Both the position numbers and the translations under genes were made by a program. The notes under the pieces are model-generated. The model saw nothing but the letters and a program-made list of their open reading frames with translations, ran no database searches and had not been told where the DNA came from. Shown here piece after piece: positions 27,189-36,080 of a stretch of 64,000 nucleotides of DNA. This DNA is from Acidobacteriota bacterium. GTDB lineage: Bacteria; Acidobacteriota; Blastocatellia; Pyrinomonadales; Pyrinomonadaceae. The number at the start of each line of letters is the position of its first letter. The first letter of the stretch is position 1. Location of the stretch: assembly GCA_003223935.1 (NCBI GenBank), contig QHXQ01000029.1:1-64000 (forward strand), read 5' to 3'.

Positions 27189-28286
27189 TTAGATTGTAGC
27201 AGACGGCGCGGGCGCGAGGGAGCGGCCGGATTCGGTTTTCTTGGTCAGCTTAGTGAGCAGCGCGCCCATGTCTTTGCGCGGCATAGTGAAGCCGAGCACG
27301 ATCTGGCGCGCGTCCGTCGTCACGCGGATGCTCTTGAAGATGGCCTCTTCGTCGCGCCCTTTCTTGCTGAATGCGCCGATAGCGAGCAGCGCCCGATAGC
27401 CGCTCGCCTTCTGTCGCGCCTGCTCTTCAGAAGCGACCTCGGTCATAATGCGGACGGATACCTGCTGGTCGTCCAACAACAGATTCATGCGCAGGTGGTG
27501 CGTGTCATTGAGCGCCGCGAGCGCCTTGCTCTCACTTAAAGCGGCGGCGAACGACTTCGCTAACTCTTTCAACTTCGGATCGCTCGCAGCGCCGCCGGTG
27601 ATCTCGACGTTGGCGAGCGTGCCGTCGTCTGTGCGGTCGGCCTCGACCGTCAATTCAAGCGTCCCCGACAGATCGATCTCGCCCGCGTCCTTCATCGTCT
27701 TCCCTTTTTGCAACAGGTCTGTGAACGGGGCCGTGTTGATCGGCGGAAGCTTCTCTTGCTTCGTCTCCTGCAAAACTTTCTCCGCATCCTCCGCCGTCTT
27801 CAACTCCGCCGGTGAAGGCGACGCAGACGGCGACGCACCTGGCACAGCCGCCTTGTTCGCTGCGACCTCTGTCGTGCCGGGCGTCGGTGAAACGCTCGGC
27901 GAAGGCGATGGAGTAGGCGTCGGCGTTTGTGTCGGCTTCGGCGGTTTGGCCGTGGCGACCAACTTCACGTCGTCAACCGGCGTCGGCGCAACTTGCGACA
28001 GCGTGCCGGGCGGCAAGAAATAATCGCGCGGATAGTAGAGCTTCGTGTCAGCGATGTTGATGATCGTCGCGCGCTCGCGCACCTCTGTCTTGTTGTATTT
28101 CTCGCTCACGAACTTGAGACCGGAGAGCGTCGAGGCAAGCCCCAACATGTCAAGCACGGTGGGCACGTAGATTAAAGCAAGGATGAAAAGCGCGTGCAGC
28201 GCGATGGAGCCGCCGAGCGTGCGCAGCATCCGTTGGGCGCGTGGCGCGCGTCGTTCAAGATCGACATCAGCGAACAGTTCAGCCAT
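27189..28286 (-). CDS. Membrane-anchored TonB-like protein with Pro-rich linker
   Basis: A 365-residue protein with one membrane helix at about 28-48 (GSIALHALFILALIYVPTVL), like the N-terminal anchor of energy transducers. A low-complexity Pro/Thr/Ser linker (PTQTPTPTPSPSPSVSPTPG) spans the periplasm at about 130-165. The C-terminal 200 residues are predicted alpha/beta without a clear TonB_C motif. It may be a TonB-like transducer or an envelope scaffold. The start is the ATG at 28286, with tgaggg upstream; the frame from 28325 extends before the ribosome-binding site. A small gene follows 3 bases downstream and secA lies beyond. Confidence 0.75.
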   Translation of the reverse strand: MAELFADVDLERRAPRAQRMLRTLGGSIALHALFILALIYVPTVLDMLGLASTLSGLKFVSEKYNKTEVRERATIINIADTKLYYPRDYFLPPGTLSQVAPTPVDDVKLVATAKPPKPTQTPTPTPSPSPSVSPTPGTTEVAANKAAVPGASPSASPSPAELKTAEDAEKVLQETKQEKLPPINTAPFTDLLQKGKTMKDAGEIDLSGTLELTVEADRTDDGTLANVEITGGAASDPKLKELAKSFAAALSESKALAALNDTHHLRMNLLLDDQQVSVRIMTEVASEEQARQKASGYRALLAIGAFSKKGRDEEAIFKSIRVTTDARQIVLGFTMPRKDMGALLTKLTKKTESGRSLAPAPSATI

Positions 28287-28447
28287 AAAACCCTCAACGT
28301 GACCGAAGGGTGCGGCGGTCAGCATTGCAAAAAAACTTTTGCAACCTTTTAAGACGCGCCAGCGTGCCCGAACGTTGCGGGGGATGGATAAAACTTACCA
28401 CCGGACGTGACCATTTCACAACGGCTCTGAGTTAAGATCAACCCATC

Positions 28448-31258
28448 ATGCCACGCTACAGAGAAGGCGGCCGCCAGCGCAACACCCACCGGCGCAACCG
28501 GCACGACGCACGCGCCTCGGCGCACGCACGCGATGAACATAGACGCGGCGACGGCGCACAACGTCCGACGAGCGGCGAGAATATCGGTGCGGCGGCAGCG
28601 CGGGCGGCGCGTTCACGCCCTGTGCGGCGGCTGCTCGAAGGCATCGGCGCGCCTGCGCCCGCGCCGTTCAAACCTGATCCGTTTCAACTCGAAGCCCTCG
28701 CCGCAGTCGAACACGAAGACGTGCTTGTGACCGCGCCGACGGGCAGCGGCAAGACTTGGATCGCGCGCGAAGAGATCAGGCGGCTGCTCGCCGCCCATCG
28801 CCGCGTCTGGTACACGAGTCCGTTGAAGGCGCTGACGAACTCGAAGTATCAAGAATTTTCCGAAGCCTTCGGCGCTGAGCACGTCGGCATACTCACAGGC
28901 GACCGCAAGGAGCGCGCGGACGCGCCCGTCATCGTCGGGACAACGGAGGTCTATCGCAATCAACTCTTCGACGCTCTGCGCGAAGGGCGCGAACTGCGGG
29001 CCGATCTCGTCGTGATGGACGAAGCGCACTATCTCGCGGACGAAGAGCGCGGGCACGTCTGGGAAGAGGCGATCATCTTGACGCCGCCGCGCGTGCGTCT
29101 GTTGTTGTTGTCCGCGACGGTCGGCAACGCCAAAGAGTTTGCCGCGTGGATCGAAGAGGTGCGCGGTGTTCGTTGCGGCGTGGTCAAACGGCCGGGCGCG
29201 CGCCCCGTCCCTTTGCGCGCGGCGTTTCTCTATCCAGACGGCCAACTCGCGCCGCTCTTCGACGAACAAGGCCGCTTCAATCACGAGATCGCGCAGTTTC
29301 TCGAACAGGCCAACGCGCAGCGACAGACGACGCGCTGGGGCAGCGCGCGCCGCGAACCGCGCGGCACGTCCAAGATGCGCATGCCGGAGATGCCGCCCGC
29401 CAGCTTGCTTGCCGCCTTGCGCGCGTACGATCTCTTGCCCGCCATCGTCTTCTTACCCACGCGCCGTCGTTGCGACGAAGCCGCAGCCGAAGCTGCGTTC
29501 GGTCTGCAACAACGCAAGGACGAACGACGCGATGCACGACGCGAGTTCTTGCGCGCATTTGTCGAACAGCATACGGAGATTCGTAAGCATCGGCACACGG
29601 ACACGGTCGTGCGTGGCGGCGTCGCAGCGCATCACGCGGGCCACTTGCCCGCTTGGAAACTGGCGATTGAAAAGTTGATGAGCGCCGGATTGCTCGATGC
29701 GATCTTTGCGACGGCGACGGTCGCCGCAGGCGTTGACTTCCCGGCGCGCACAGTCGTCTTAACAAACATTGACGCGCGCACGGGGCACGGCTGGCGCATG
29801 TTGTCCGCCTCAGAGTTGCAGCAGATGACGGGGCGCGCAGGCCGGCGCAGCCGCGATAACGTCGGCTTCGTCGTCGCCGCGCCGGGCTTGCATCAAGACC
29901 CGCAACGTCTGGCCGCACTGCTCAAAGCGCCGCCCGATCCGCTTGAGAGCCAGTTCCGCGCGACCTATACGACGCTGCTGAATCTGCTCGACGCCTACGG
30001 CGACTTCGCGCACGTGCGCGAGATCGCATCGCGCAGTTTCGCTTATCGTGAAACGGTTGATCGCATCACGCGGCTTGAGCGCGAACGCGACGAATGTGCC
30101 ATGCGCATCGAAGAGACTTTGCGCGCGACGGGCTGCCAGTGGCCGCTCGCCGTCGCGCTTGGATTTGAACGTCTGATGAGTGCGCGCGAACGGCTCTACG
30201 GCGATGCGCCGCAGACGCGCGCCGAAGTTTTTCTTGGTTGGCTCGACAAGGTGATTGTGCCCGGTCGCGTGGTCGGCATCGGGCGCAACGGCAAGCGTCT
30301 GGTCTTCGTTACCGAACGACGCGAGGGCGCGTTTGGCGGCGTGCGCGAAGACGGCCGGCGCGCATCGCTCGCACTCGAACGTGTGGGGCGCGTCTATGAA
30401 GAGATTTATCCGTTGACAGAGAACGCGCGCGATGCCGCGTTCGCGGACGTGCGTGCGGGCCGCGCTGTACTTTTACGCGAGCCGCGTCTGCGCGAAGCAC
30501 GCGCCGATGTGGACGAAGCAGCCGCGCTGATTGATCGGCTCGTTGATGAGTTGTTGCGGACAGACATGGCGAGTGATACGGACGAAGCTGCGCGCTCGCG
30601 TTGCGAGCAGACGCTGTGGGCGGTGCTGCCGGATGCGGCGACGTACAAGCGCGTCGAGCGGCGCATCGAAGCGTTATTGGAAGAGGTCTGGCGGCCGTTT
30701 GAGCAACGCGCGCGCGTGCTCGATCATTTCGGCTATCTCGATTATGCGAACGAGCACGTGACCGAGCGCGGGCGTTGGCTCGCGGACTTGCGGCTTGATC
30801 GGCCGCTGCTCGTCGGCGAGACCATCGAACGAAATCTCTTCGCGCAAATCGATCCACCGCGCGCCGCCGGTTTAGTCGCTGCGCTTGCGGCCGACGCAGA
30901 GCGCGATTACGGCGAGTTGGCCTTGGACGATCAGTTGGTGATGACGCTCGCCAAGTTTGAGCAGACGGCTTACGACGTGGCGAGCATCGAATGGCATTAT
31001 GAGATCGAGCCGGTGGAGGAGTTGAACTTTTCGGCGGCGGCGGCGGCAACGCGTTGGGCGCAGGGCGCGCCGTGGGCGACGCTCGTCCATGAGACGCGCG
31101 CCGAAGAGGGCGACCTGTTCCGTCTGCTCTCGCGCACCGGCGAGTCGCTCTTGCAGATCGCGGGTTTGCGCGCGCGGCACAGAGAAGCGGCGGAAGTCGC
31201 GCGGCGCGCGGCCGAACTTGTCTTGCGCGAGCCGGTGCGGACGGATGAAGTGTTTTGA
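28448..31258 (+). CDS. Ski2-like DEAD/DEAH-box RNA helicase
   Basis: A 936-residue superfamily 2 helicase. After a basic, disordered N-terminus (1-70, Arg/His-rich), it has a Q-motif-like region, Walker A APTGSGKT at 96-103, TSPLKALTN, DEAH at 191-194, SAT in LLSATVGN, and motif VI QMTGRAGRRSRDN. The C-terminal half resembles the Ski2/Mtr4 family arch and DSHCT region (ERLYGDAPQTRAEVFLGWL; TLAKFEQTAYDV). Bacterial members are poorly characterised but are thought to act on RNA. No neighbour explains its substrate; the SGNH gene follows 40 bases downstream. The ATG at 28448 lacks a clear ribosome-binding site. Confidence 0.88.
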   Translation: MPRYREGGRQRNTHRRNRHDARASAHARDEHRRGDGAQRPTSGENIGAAAARAARSRPVRRLLEGIGAPAPAPFKPDPFQLEALAAVEHEDVLVTAPTGSGKTWIAREEIRRLLAAHRRVWYTSPLKALTNSKYQEFSEAFGAEHVGILTGDRKERADAPVIVGTTEVYRNQLFDALREGRELRADLVVMDEAHYLADEERGHVWEEAIILTPPRVRLLLLSATVGNAKEFAAWIEEVRGVRCGVVKRPGARPVPLRAAFLYPDGQLAPLFDEQGRFNHEIAQFLEQANAQRQTTRWGSARREPRGTSKMRMPEMPPASLLAALRAYDLLPAIVFLPTRRRCDEAAAEAAFGLQQRKDERRDARREFLRAFVEQHTEIRKHRHTDTVVRGGVAAHHAGHLPAWKLAIEKLMSAGLLDAIFATATVAAGVDFPARTVVLTNIDARTGHGWRMLSASELQQMTGRAGRRSRDNVGFVVAAPGLHQDPQRLAALLKAPPDPLESQFRATYTTLLNLLDAYGDFAHVREIASRSFAYRETVDRITRLERERDECAMRIEETLRATGCQWPLAVALGFERLMSARERLYGDAPQTRAEVFLGWLDKVIVPGRVVGIGRNGKRLVFVTERREGAFGGVREDGRRASLALERVGRVYEEIYPLTENARDAAFADVRAGRAVLLREPRLREARADVDEAAALIDRLVDELLRTDMASDTDEAARSRCEQTLWAVLPDAATYKRVERRIEALLEEVWRPFEQRARVLDHFGYLDYANEHVTERGRWLADLRLDRPLLVGETIERNLFAQIDPPRAAGLVAALAADAERDYGELALDDQLVMTLAKFEQTAYDVASIEWHYEIEPVEELNFSAAAAATRWAQGAPWATLVHETRAEEGDLFRLLSRTGESLLQIAGLRARHREAAEVARRAAELVLREPVRTDEVF

Positions 31259-31298
31259 ACGAGCAAGGGAAGGATAAGTGATAAACAAGGGGCAGCGA

Positions 31299-32090
31299 AT
31301 GAGCGCGCGTCGGTTGCGCGTGCGGCACGTGCGCGTGTTGATGTTGATTGCGCTTGCGCTAACATGCGGTGCGTGCGCACGGTTCGCTGATCGAGTTTCA
31401 AGGGGTGACAAGATGCGTGTGGGGGCGGAGCAGCAACACGGGCAAAAAGGTGCGACGAAGGATGAACAAGATGGCGCGACGACGCAAACAAGTGCGCCCA
31501 TCGTTTATGTGGCGCTTGGCGATTCGACGGGCGTCGGTGTGGGCGCGCGGAGAGGCGGCGGTTATGTGGCGCGTCTGTTTGAGCGCATCGAGCGTGTGCG
31601 GCCCGGTTCGCGCGTGGTCAATCTGTGCATGAGCGGCGCGCGCACGGATGATGCGTTGCGCGGGCAAGTGGCGCGGGTTGCGGCGCTGCATCCGACGCTT
31701 GTGACCGTCGGCATCGGCATCAACGACGTGACCAACAACGTGCCGTTCGAGCGCTTCGCTGCGAACTACGAACAGATCATCACACGGCTGCGTGCTGCGA
31801 CAGACGCGCCTATCGTTGCCACGAACATTCCAGACATCTCGCCCGCCCCGGCCGTGCCTGAGTTCGCCCGCGCCGAAGCGGCCCGGCGCATCGCGCTCTT
31901 CAACGAACGTATTGCGCAGATCGCCGCGCAGCAGCAGATCACGCTCGTTGATGCTTACGACATGAGCCGCGAGATCATCCCCGCGCATCCGGAGTTCTTC
32001 TCTGCGGACGGCTTTCATCCGAGCGATGAGGGTTATGAGTATTGGGCCAAGATGATGTGGCCGGCTGTAAAAACGGCTATCGGCGAGTGA
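31299..32090 (+). CDS. SGNH/GDSL hydrolase, predicted lipoprotein
   Basis: A 263-residue exported esterase-type hydrolase. The N-terminal hydrophobic stretch ends in CGAC (Cys26), an acceptable but atypical lipobox. Catalytic blocks are I: ALGDSTGVG with Ser76, III: GIGINDVTNN, and V: DGFHPSDEG with the Asp-His pair. These define an SGNH hydrolase that removes acyl or acetyl groups from an unknown envelope substrate. The start is the ATG at 31299, preceded by aagggg; a GTG at 31278 would add seven residues. It is downstream of the helicase gene and may share its transcript. Confidence 0.88.
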   Translation: MSARRLRVRHVRVLMLIALALTCGACARFADRVSRGDKMRVGAEQQHGQKGATKDEQDGATTQTSAPIVYVALGDSTGVGVGARRGGGYVARLFERIERVRPGSRVVNLCMSGARTDDALRGQVARVAALHPTLVTVGIGINDVTNNVPFERFAANYEQIITRLRAATDAPIVATNIPDISPAPAVPEFARAEAARRIALFNERIAQIAAQQQITLVDAYDMSREIIPAHPEFFSADGFHPSDEGYEYWAKMMWPAVKTAIGE

Positions 32091-32425
32091 GACTGACGCA
32101 GGAGCAGGCGAGCTACGACGATTAGGAGCGCCCACGACTAAGGCGCTGACCGGTTCAGTCCGCTTGCGGTGCGGAAGGAATTTCTATGGCGCGAGGCCGG
32201 CGCGGCGCAGCAACTCTGATAGGCGAGGATCGGAGCGGAGGTTATCGAACCGTGGATCAGCGACTCTGAACCTTTTTCAGATCACGCCGCAGGCGTGGCC
32301 GCACTTTCACCTTTCGCCCTGCGCCTTTCCTCTATGTTTCGTTTGCCTTTTAGGGTTTACCTTCCTACAATTCGGAACGTGGCCGCGCCAGCGACCGTAT
32401 GAGGGTTTGAGGAGTGTGATCGAAC
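32091..32425. other. GC-rich intergenic region, possibly a structured leader
   Basis: No gene is found in these 335 bases before the small gene at 32426. The stretch 32140-32270 is GC-rich with several short complementary segments, so a structured leader or small RNA is possible. I could not match it to a known riboswitch, SRP RNA, tmRNA or tRNA. Confidence 0.3.
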
Positions 32426-32704
32426 ATGGACACCAATCAAACATCAAATCGTTCCTGCGATTCGCTGTGTGCTGCGTTGCGGCTGTTGTGCGACGCGTCT
32501 TACGCGATTCTGCCGCGCGATGTGGCGCACCGGCTCGGCGATTTTCAGAAGAACTGTTGGGGCGCAATCGGCTGGTTCGCCGACAAGAACATTGATTGGA
32601 TTGAACAAGCGGTCGCTGGCGGCGACCGGCTGCGCGAAGAGTGGCAGCAGAGACGCGCGGCGCGGCCGTCTCACGTGACCGATCAGCCGCCCGATGCGGC
32701 CTGA
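32426..32704 (+). CDS. Small helical protein upstream of ispH, unknown function
   Basis: A 92-residue cytoplasmic protein with helical periodicity and conserved-looking tryptophans (KNCWGAIGWFADKNIDWIEQ). Three cysteines cluster at the N-terminus (residues 11, 15 and 22). I do not recognise the family. The ATG at 32426 has a gaggag ribosome-binding site 10 bases upstream, better than many larger genes here. It ends 16 bases before the ispH start, so the two are probably cotranscribed. The codon usage pattern (G/C third positions) supports coding. Confidence 0.65.
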   Translation: MDTNQTSNRSCDSLCAALRLLCDASYAILPRDVAHRLGDFQKNCWGAIGWFADKNIDWIEQAVAGGDRLREEWQQRRAARPSHVTDQPPDAA

Positions 32705-32720
32705 TGATTTCGTAAAACTT

Positions 32721-33575
32721 ATGCAGGTTCTGTTGGCTGACGAATACGGTTTCTGCTTCGGCGTCGAGCGCGCCGTCGAGATGGTCGAGCAGGCGCTTGA
32801 TGAAGGCGCGACGGTGCGCACTTTGGGGCCGTTGATTCATAACACGCAGGAGATCAAACGGCTCGAAGCCGAAGGCGTGGCGACGATCAACGCGCCGGCG
32901 GATGTTGCGCCGGGCGAGACGGCCGTGATCCGCGCGCACGGCGTCACGCCCGAAGTGCAGCGCGAGTTGGAAGGGCGCGCCGAGCGTGTGATTGATGCGA
33001 CGTGCCCGTTCGTCACGAAAGTGCAGAAGCTGGCCGAGCGCGCGGCTGCTCAAGGACGTGATGTGGTCGTCGTCGGCAACCCTGATCATCCAGAGATGAT
33101 CGGCGTCCGTGGTTACGCGCCGCAGCACGCGCACGTCGTCCGCGATGCGAGCGAAGTAGCCAGCTTGCCGCCATTGCACGCGCCGCTCGTCGTCTCGCAA
33201 ACAACACTGAAACTCAGCACCTTTCTCGAAGCGGCCGATGCCGTGCGTTTGAAGGCCGACAGCGAGCCGCAGATCGTCAACACGATCTGCTCAGCCACGC
33301 GCGACCGGCAGGATGCGGCCCGCGCGCTCGCCGGCCACGTGGATGCTTTCTACATCATCGGCGGCAAGCATTCGTCGAACAGCATCAAGTTGCTCTCGGT
33401 CTGTCGTGAGCAATGTGCGCAGAGTTTTCTGATCGAGACGCCGGACGAGATCAACGCTGAAGATTTGCGCGGCGCGCGGCGCGTCGGCGTGACTGCGGGC
33501 GCTTCGACACCGAACTGGTTGATCGAACAGACGCTCGCGCGCCTGCGTGAGATCGGTGCTGAAGAACAGGCATGA
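32721..33575 (+). CDS. ispH: 4-hydroxy-3-methylbut-2-enyl diphosphate reductase IspH
   Basis: IspH catalyses the last step of the MEP isoprenoid pathway, converting HMBPP to IPP and DMAPP with a 4Fe-4S cluster. The 284-residue protein keeps the three cluster cysteines: Cys12 (YGFCFGV), Cys95 (DATCPFV) and Cys190 (NTICSAT). His40 (LIHN), His73 (RAHG) and the HPE motif at 123-125 are the substrate-binding residues. The start MQVLLADEYGFC at 32721 matches the family; a frame from 32694 would overlap the upstream gene. There is no good Shine-Dalgarno, so coupling to the 32426 gene is likely. Confidence 0.95.
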   Translation: MQVLLADEYGFCFGVERAVEMVEQALDEGATVRTLGPLIHNTQEIKRLEAEGVATINAPADVAPGETAVIRAHGVTPEVQRELEGRAERVIDATCPFVTKVQKLAERAAAQGRDVVVVGNPDHPEMIGVRGYAPQHAHVVRDASEVASLPPLHAPLVVSQTTLKLSTFLEAADAVRLKADSEPQIVNTICSATRDRQDAARALAGHVDAFYIIGGKHSSNSIKLLSVCREQCAQSFLIETPDEINAEDLRGARRVGVTAGASTPNWLIEQTLARLREIGAEEQA

Positions 33576-33592
33576 AGGATGAGGGATGAAGA
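33572..33592. repeat. Single-arm heptad (ATGAAGG type)
   Basis: Three 7-base units (ATGAAGG, ATGAGGG, ATGAAGA) overlap the ispH stop codon. No complementary arm is nearby. The units resemble those in elements at 36003 and 45168. Confidence 0.5.
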
Positions 33593-33643
33593 CCTGATGC
33601 GCGAGTCGCCTGATTGGTCGCCGCGCGTTAAGCTAGTGAAACA

Positions 33644-33673
33644 GAAAAGCCGCTCGAACTTGAGCGGCTTTTC
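33644..33673. terminator. Bidirectional terminator between ispH and the 34309 gene
   Basis: GAAAAGCCGCTC (33644-33655) pairs exactly with GAGCGGCTTTTC (33662-33673) around a 6-base loop. It has A-rich and T-rich sides, so it suits both converging genes. Confidence 0.85.
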
Positions 33674-34309
33674 TTATAACTCATCTTCTTCTTCGCCTGC
33701 GCGTTCGAGCGCGTTCAAGAGCCAGCGCGCCTCTTCCGAGCCGTAGTCGTCGGCTTGCGCGGCGAGCGCCTCGCGCGCCACTTCCATATCCACCGGATCG
33801 CCGAGCAACTCGACGAGCGTTGAGGTCGGCGCTTGCGCCAGCGTCTCGTATGCGAGCGCGCGCACAGCCGGGTTCGCGTGGCGCGCCAGTTCGCAGACCT
33901 CGCTCGGCGGCAGACGCGCCGCCAACGTATCTGCCAGCGTGTCCACCCGCGCGTAGTCATGCACGCCGAGCGCACGCTCAAACAACTGCGCGAAGACTTC
34001 GGCCGAGCGCGCTTCGGCATGCAGGACGAGCGCGCAAGTCTCAGCCATGCGCCCCAACTCGCGCGTCTGCTCAAGGCTCAGACTGAGTGCAGCTTGATCA
34101 TGCACCCGATCATCGAGCGCCGCCAGCAGCCGGCTCAACTCCCACTCGGCGCGCGCGTCATAAACGTTGGCATTGCGCACGGCCGGTGCGGACGACGGCG
34201 ACTGCAACGCGCGCTCGAACATACTGCGCGTCGTCGGCCGCAAACCCGCCCACACGCTCGCCACGCGCCCGCCCAACTCTTCCATCATCATGTTTGAACT
34301 CTTCTCCAT
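33674..34309 (-). CDS. HEAT-like helical protein, unknown function
   Basis: A 211-residue acidic, helix-only protein. Segments such as LPPSEVCELARHANPAVRALAYETLAQAP and the following PTSTLVELLGDPVDMEVAREAL look like one or two HEAT/PBS-lyase-type repeats. No enzyme motif is present, and I do not recognise the family; a protein-interaction role is a guess. It may start at the ATG at 34309, where gagaggggg-like sequence is too close, or at 34291, where ggagaag lies at a better distance. It converges on ispH at a shared terminator whose stem reaches its stop codon. Confidence 0.65.
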   Translation of the reverse strand: MEKSSNMMMEELGGRVASVWAGLRPTTRSMFERALQSPSSAPAVRNANVYDARAEWELSRLLAALDDRVHDQAALSLSLEQTRELGRMAETCALVLHAEARSAEVFAQLFERALGVHDYARVDTLADTLAARLPPSEVCELARHANPAVRALAYETLAQAPTSTLVELLGDPVDMEVAREALAAQADDYGSEEARWLLNALERAGEEEDEL

Positions 34310-34372
34310 CCCCTCTCATGCAAGCCACGTTTACGCCTGCATGTGCGTACTATACATAAAACAAGGAGAAAA

Positions 34373-34500
34373 AGCAGTAGGCAGTGAAGACAGAAAAAGG
34401 GTGCTAGTTGATTAGTTCCTCGTGTAAGGCGTGTAAGGAAAGACACCCAACCGGGCACTCTTGTTTTTTGTATTTGCTGCTTACTGCCTACTGCCTACTA
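34373..34500. repeat. Heptad hairpin element 6 (GCAGTAG type)
   Basis: Left arm 34373-34389 and right arm 34475-34500 (GCTTACT/GCCTACT heptamers) pair over about 15 bases. The loop is long (about 85 bases). The right arm supplies the stop codon of the 34713 gene. Confidence 0.7.
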
Positions 34501-34713
34501 ATTATGATCAATGATCTCGGTGATAGTATCGAAGGTGATCTTGACGATCTCGCCGTCGGCGCGTTGCATCTTGACGCTGGGCTTGGTGAGCGCCTGCGTG
34601 GTCTTCATGCTCTTGACGACGCCGCGCACGCGCGTGCCGTTCTCGGTTACGATCTCGATGTTGTCTCTGCCGTAGAGCGGCTTTAAGGCGGCGAGGGCTT
34701 TGACTACTTCCAC
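34498..34713 (-). CDS. Small beta-rich protein, possibly an Sm-like/SH3 barrel
   Basis: A 71-residue protein with five predicted strands (IEIVTENGTRVRGVVKS, SVKMQRADGEIVKITFDTITEI) after a short helix, the topology of a small beta-barrel such as Sm-like or SH3 folds. RNA binding would fit but is not shown. It starts with GTG at 34713 and has aaagg 10 bases upstream. Its stop lies inside the right arm of a heptad hairpin. No close neighbour shares its strand, so it is probably monocistronic. Confidence 0.6.
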   Translation of the reverse strand: MEVVKALAALKPLYGRDNIEIVTENGTRVRGVVKSMKTTQALTKPSVKMQRADGEIVKITFDTITEIIDHN

Positions 34714-34990
34714 TGTCGGGACACCTTTCCGGTCTGAGTTCGCATAGGGGCTTGAAACGGCTAACGGCTCAGCACGTTGTATGCCGTGAACGCGGGTGGC
34801 ACGCGCATAGGTGAGCTAGTATGCTTGACCTGTCCGGCGCGTGCCTTTGTTCGTATCCAGTTGGGAAGTTTATGCTGCATAGTAACAATGTGCAACCGAG
34901 CCGCGCCGCCGCGCGTAATAACTGTTGTCGCGCCAGACAGCTTAAGTTAATGCCCTCGGCGTTGAACCTAACCCAGATAGGTGCCTGCTC

Positions 34991-36001
34991 ATGGAGATCA
35001 AACAACAGACAAACGCGGACGCACAGCCACGCCCGTTCGGCGTTGAGACCGTCTCTTGCCCGAACTGTCAAGCCGCCTTGGTGCGCGGCATGCGCTTCTG
35101 TCGCATGTGCGGTTACAGGCTCGGCGAAGGTTTAGCTGAGTACACAGAGACGAGGCGCTTCGACGGCGCAATGCCGCCTGTGCCTATGTCTGCACCGTAC
35201 ACTGCGCCGCAAATGCCTGCGCCGCAGACCACGACGCTCGCGCCGGCCGTGCGTTGTCGGTCGCACCGCGGCCGGCGCCTGAACTGGCTCATGTGGCCGC
35301 TGTTGGCGCTCATCATCTCGTCTGCGAGCGGCGGCGCATGGGTGCGCCGTAGTCCTAGCTGGCTGGAAAAAATCAAGCAGGAAATAAGCAGTGCGTTTAA
35401 TCGTGGTTCTAATCTCGGCGCGCGCTCGTTCTTCGGCACGAAAGGGTTCACGACCGTTGATCAAGGCGCGTTGATGGACGCCGTCGTGCCAAACAGTCCG
35501 GCCGAGCGCGCTGGCCTCATCGGCGGCGACATCATCACGCGCTTCGACGGCCACGACGTGACCGGCAACGGCGACATGACGCGCCTGCTGCGCGCGACGC
35601 CCATCGGCAAAGCGGTCGAAGTTGTTTTCTTGCGCGACGGCGAACTGAAGGTGGTGACGCTTAACACCGCTTCGTCCGCCGCCTTCAACGCGGACACAGA
35701 CACCCTCATGGGTCTGACCGGCGAGCAGGGCTTCCTCGGCGTGGACGACTACGAGCGCGTGCCTGTGCCGGGCACGAACCTGTACGGCGTGCGCCTCGGC
35801 CAAGTGCTCGGCAACCGACCGGCCGATATCGGGGGCCTGCGCAAAGGTGACATCATCATCGAGTTCAACGGCACACCCATCCGCACCACAGATGAATTTG
35901 AAGCGCGCATCCACCGCGCCAAGCCCGGCGACATCATCAAAGCCATCGTCATGCGCGGCGGCGCGCAACAAGAGATCGCAGTCAAGATGGGGCGAAGATG
36001 A
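34991..36001 (+). CDS. Membrane-anchored protein with N-terminal zinc ribbon and two PDZ domains
   Basis: A 336-residue protein. A zinc-ribbon with CPNC and CRMC pairs lies at about 23-40. A Pro-rich stretch is followed by one membrane helix (about 98-117, LNWLMWPLLALIISSASGGAW). Two PDZ domains occupy about 150-230 (SPAERAGLIGGDIITRFDG) and 250-330 (RPADIGGLRKGDIIIEFNG). There is no protease domain, so it probably recruits or senses C-termini outside the membrane while the ribbon remains inside. The ATG at 34991 has an aggtg site upstream. The stop overlaps the border of a heptad hairpin. Confidence 0.85.
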   Translation: MEIKQQTNADAQPRPFGVETVSCPNCQAALVRGMRFCRMCGYRLGEGLAEYTETRRFDGAMPPVPMSAPYTAPQMPAPQTTTLAPAVRCRSHRGRRLNWLMWPLLALIISSASGGAWVRRSPSWLEKIKQEISSAFNRGSNLGARSFFGTKGFTTVDQGALMDAVVPNSPAERAGLIGGDIITRFDGHDVTGNGDMTRLLRATPIGKAVEVVFLRDGELKVVTLNTASSAAFNADTDTLMGLTGEQGFLGVDDYERVPVPGTNLYGVRLGQVLGNRPADIGGLRKGDIIIEFNGTPIRTTDEFEARIHRAKPGDIIKAIVMRGGAQQEIAVKMGRR

Positions 36002-36002
36002 G

Positions 36003-36080
36003 GAAATGATGAAGGCGGAATGATGAATGACAGACAGTTTGTTTCTATTTCATCATTCATCATTTCGCCTTCATCATTTC
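36003..36080. repeat. Heptad hairpin element 7 (GAAATGA/TGAATGA type)
   Basis: Arm 36003-36030 pairs with 36050-36080 with one mismatch in 28. It fills the gap between two convergent genes, and its right arm encodes the last residues (KEMMKAK) of the minus-strand gene. Confidence 0.9.

Noticed and set aside
30309-31328. A 339-codon antisense frame within the helicase gene
   Set aside because: It is Arg/Ala/Pro-rich without hydrophobic periodicity; the opposing helicase motifs are clear.
32130-32270. Possible SRP RNA (GGAAGGAA segment at about 32177)
   Set aside because: The flanking conserved loop bases of SRP domain IV are missing, so I do not call it.
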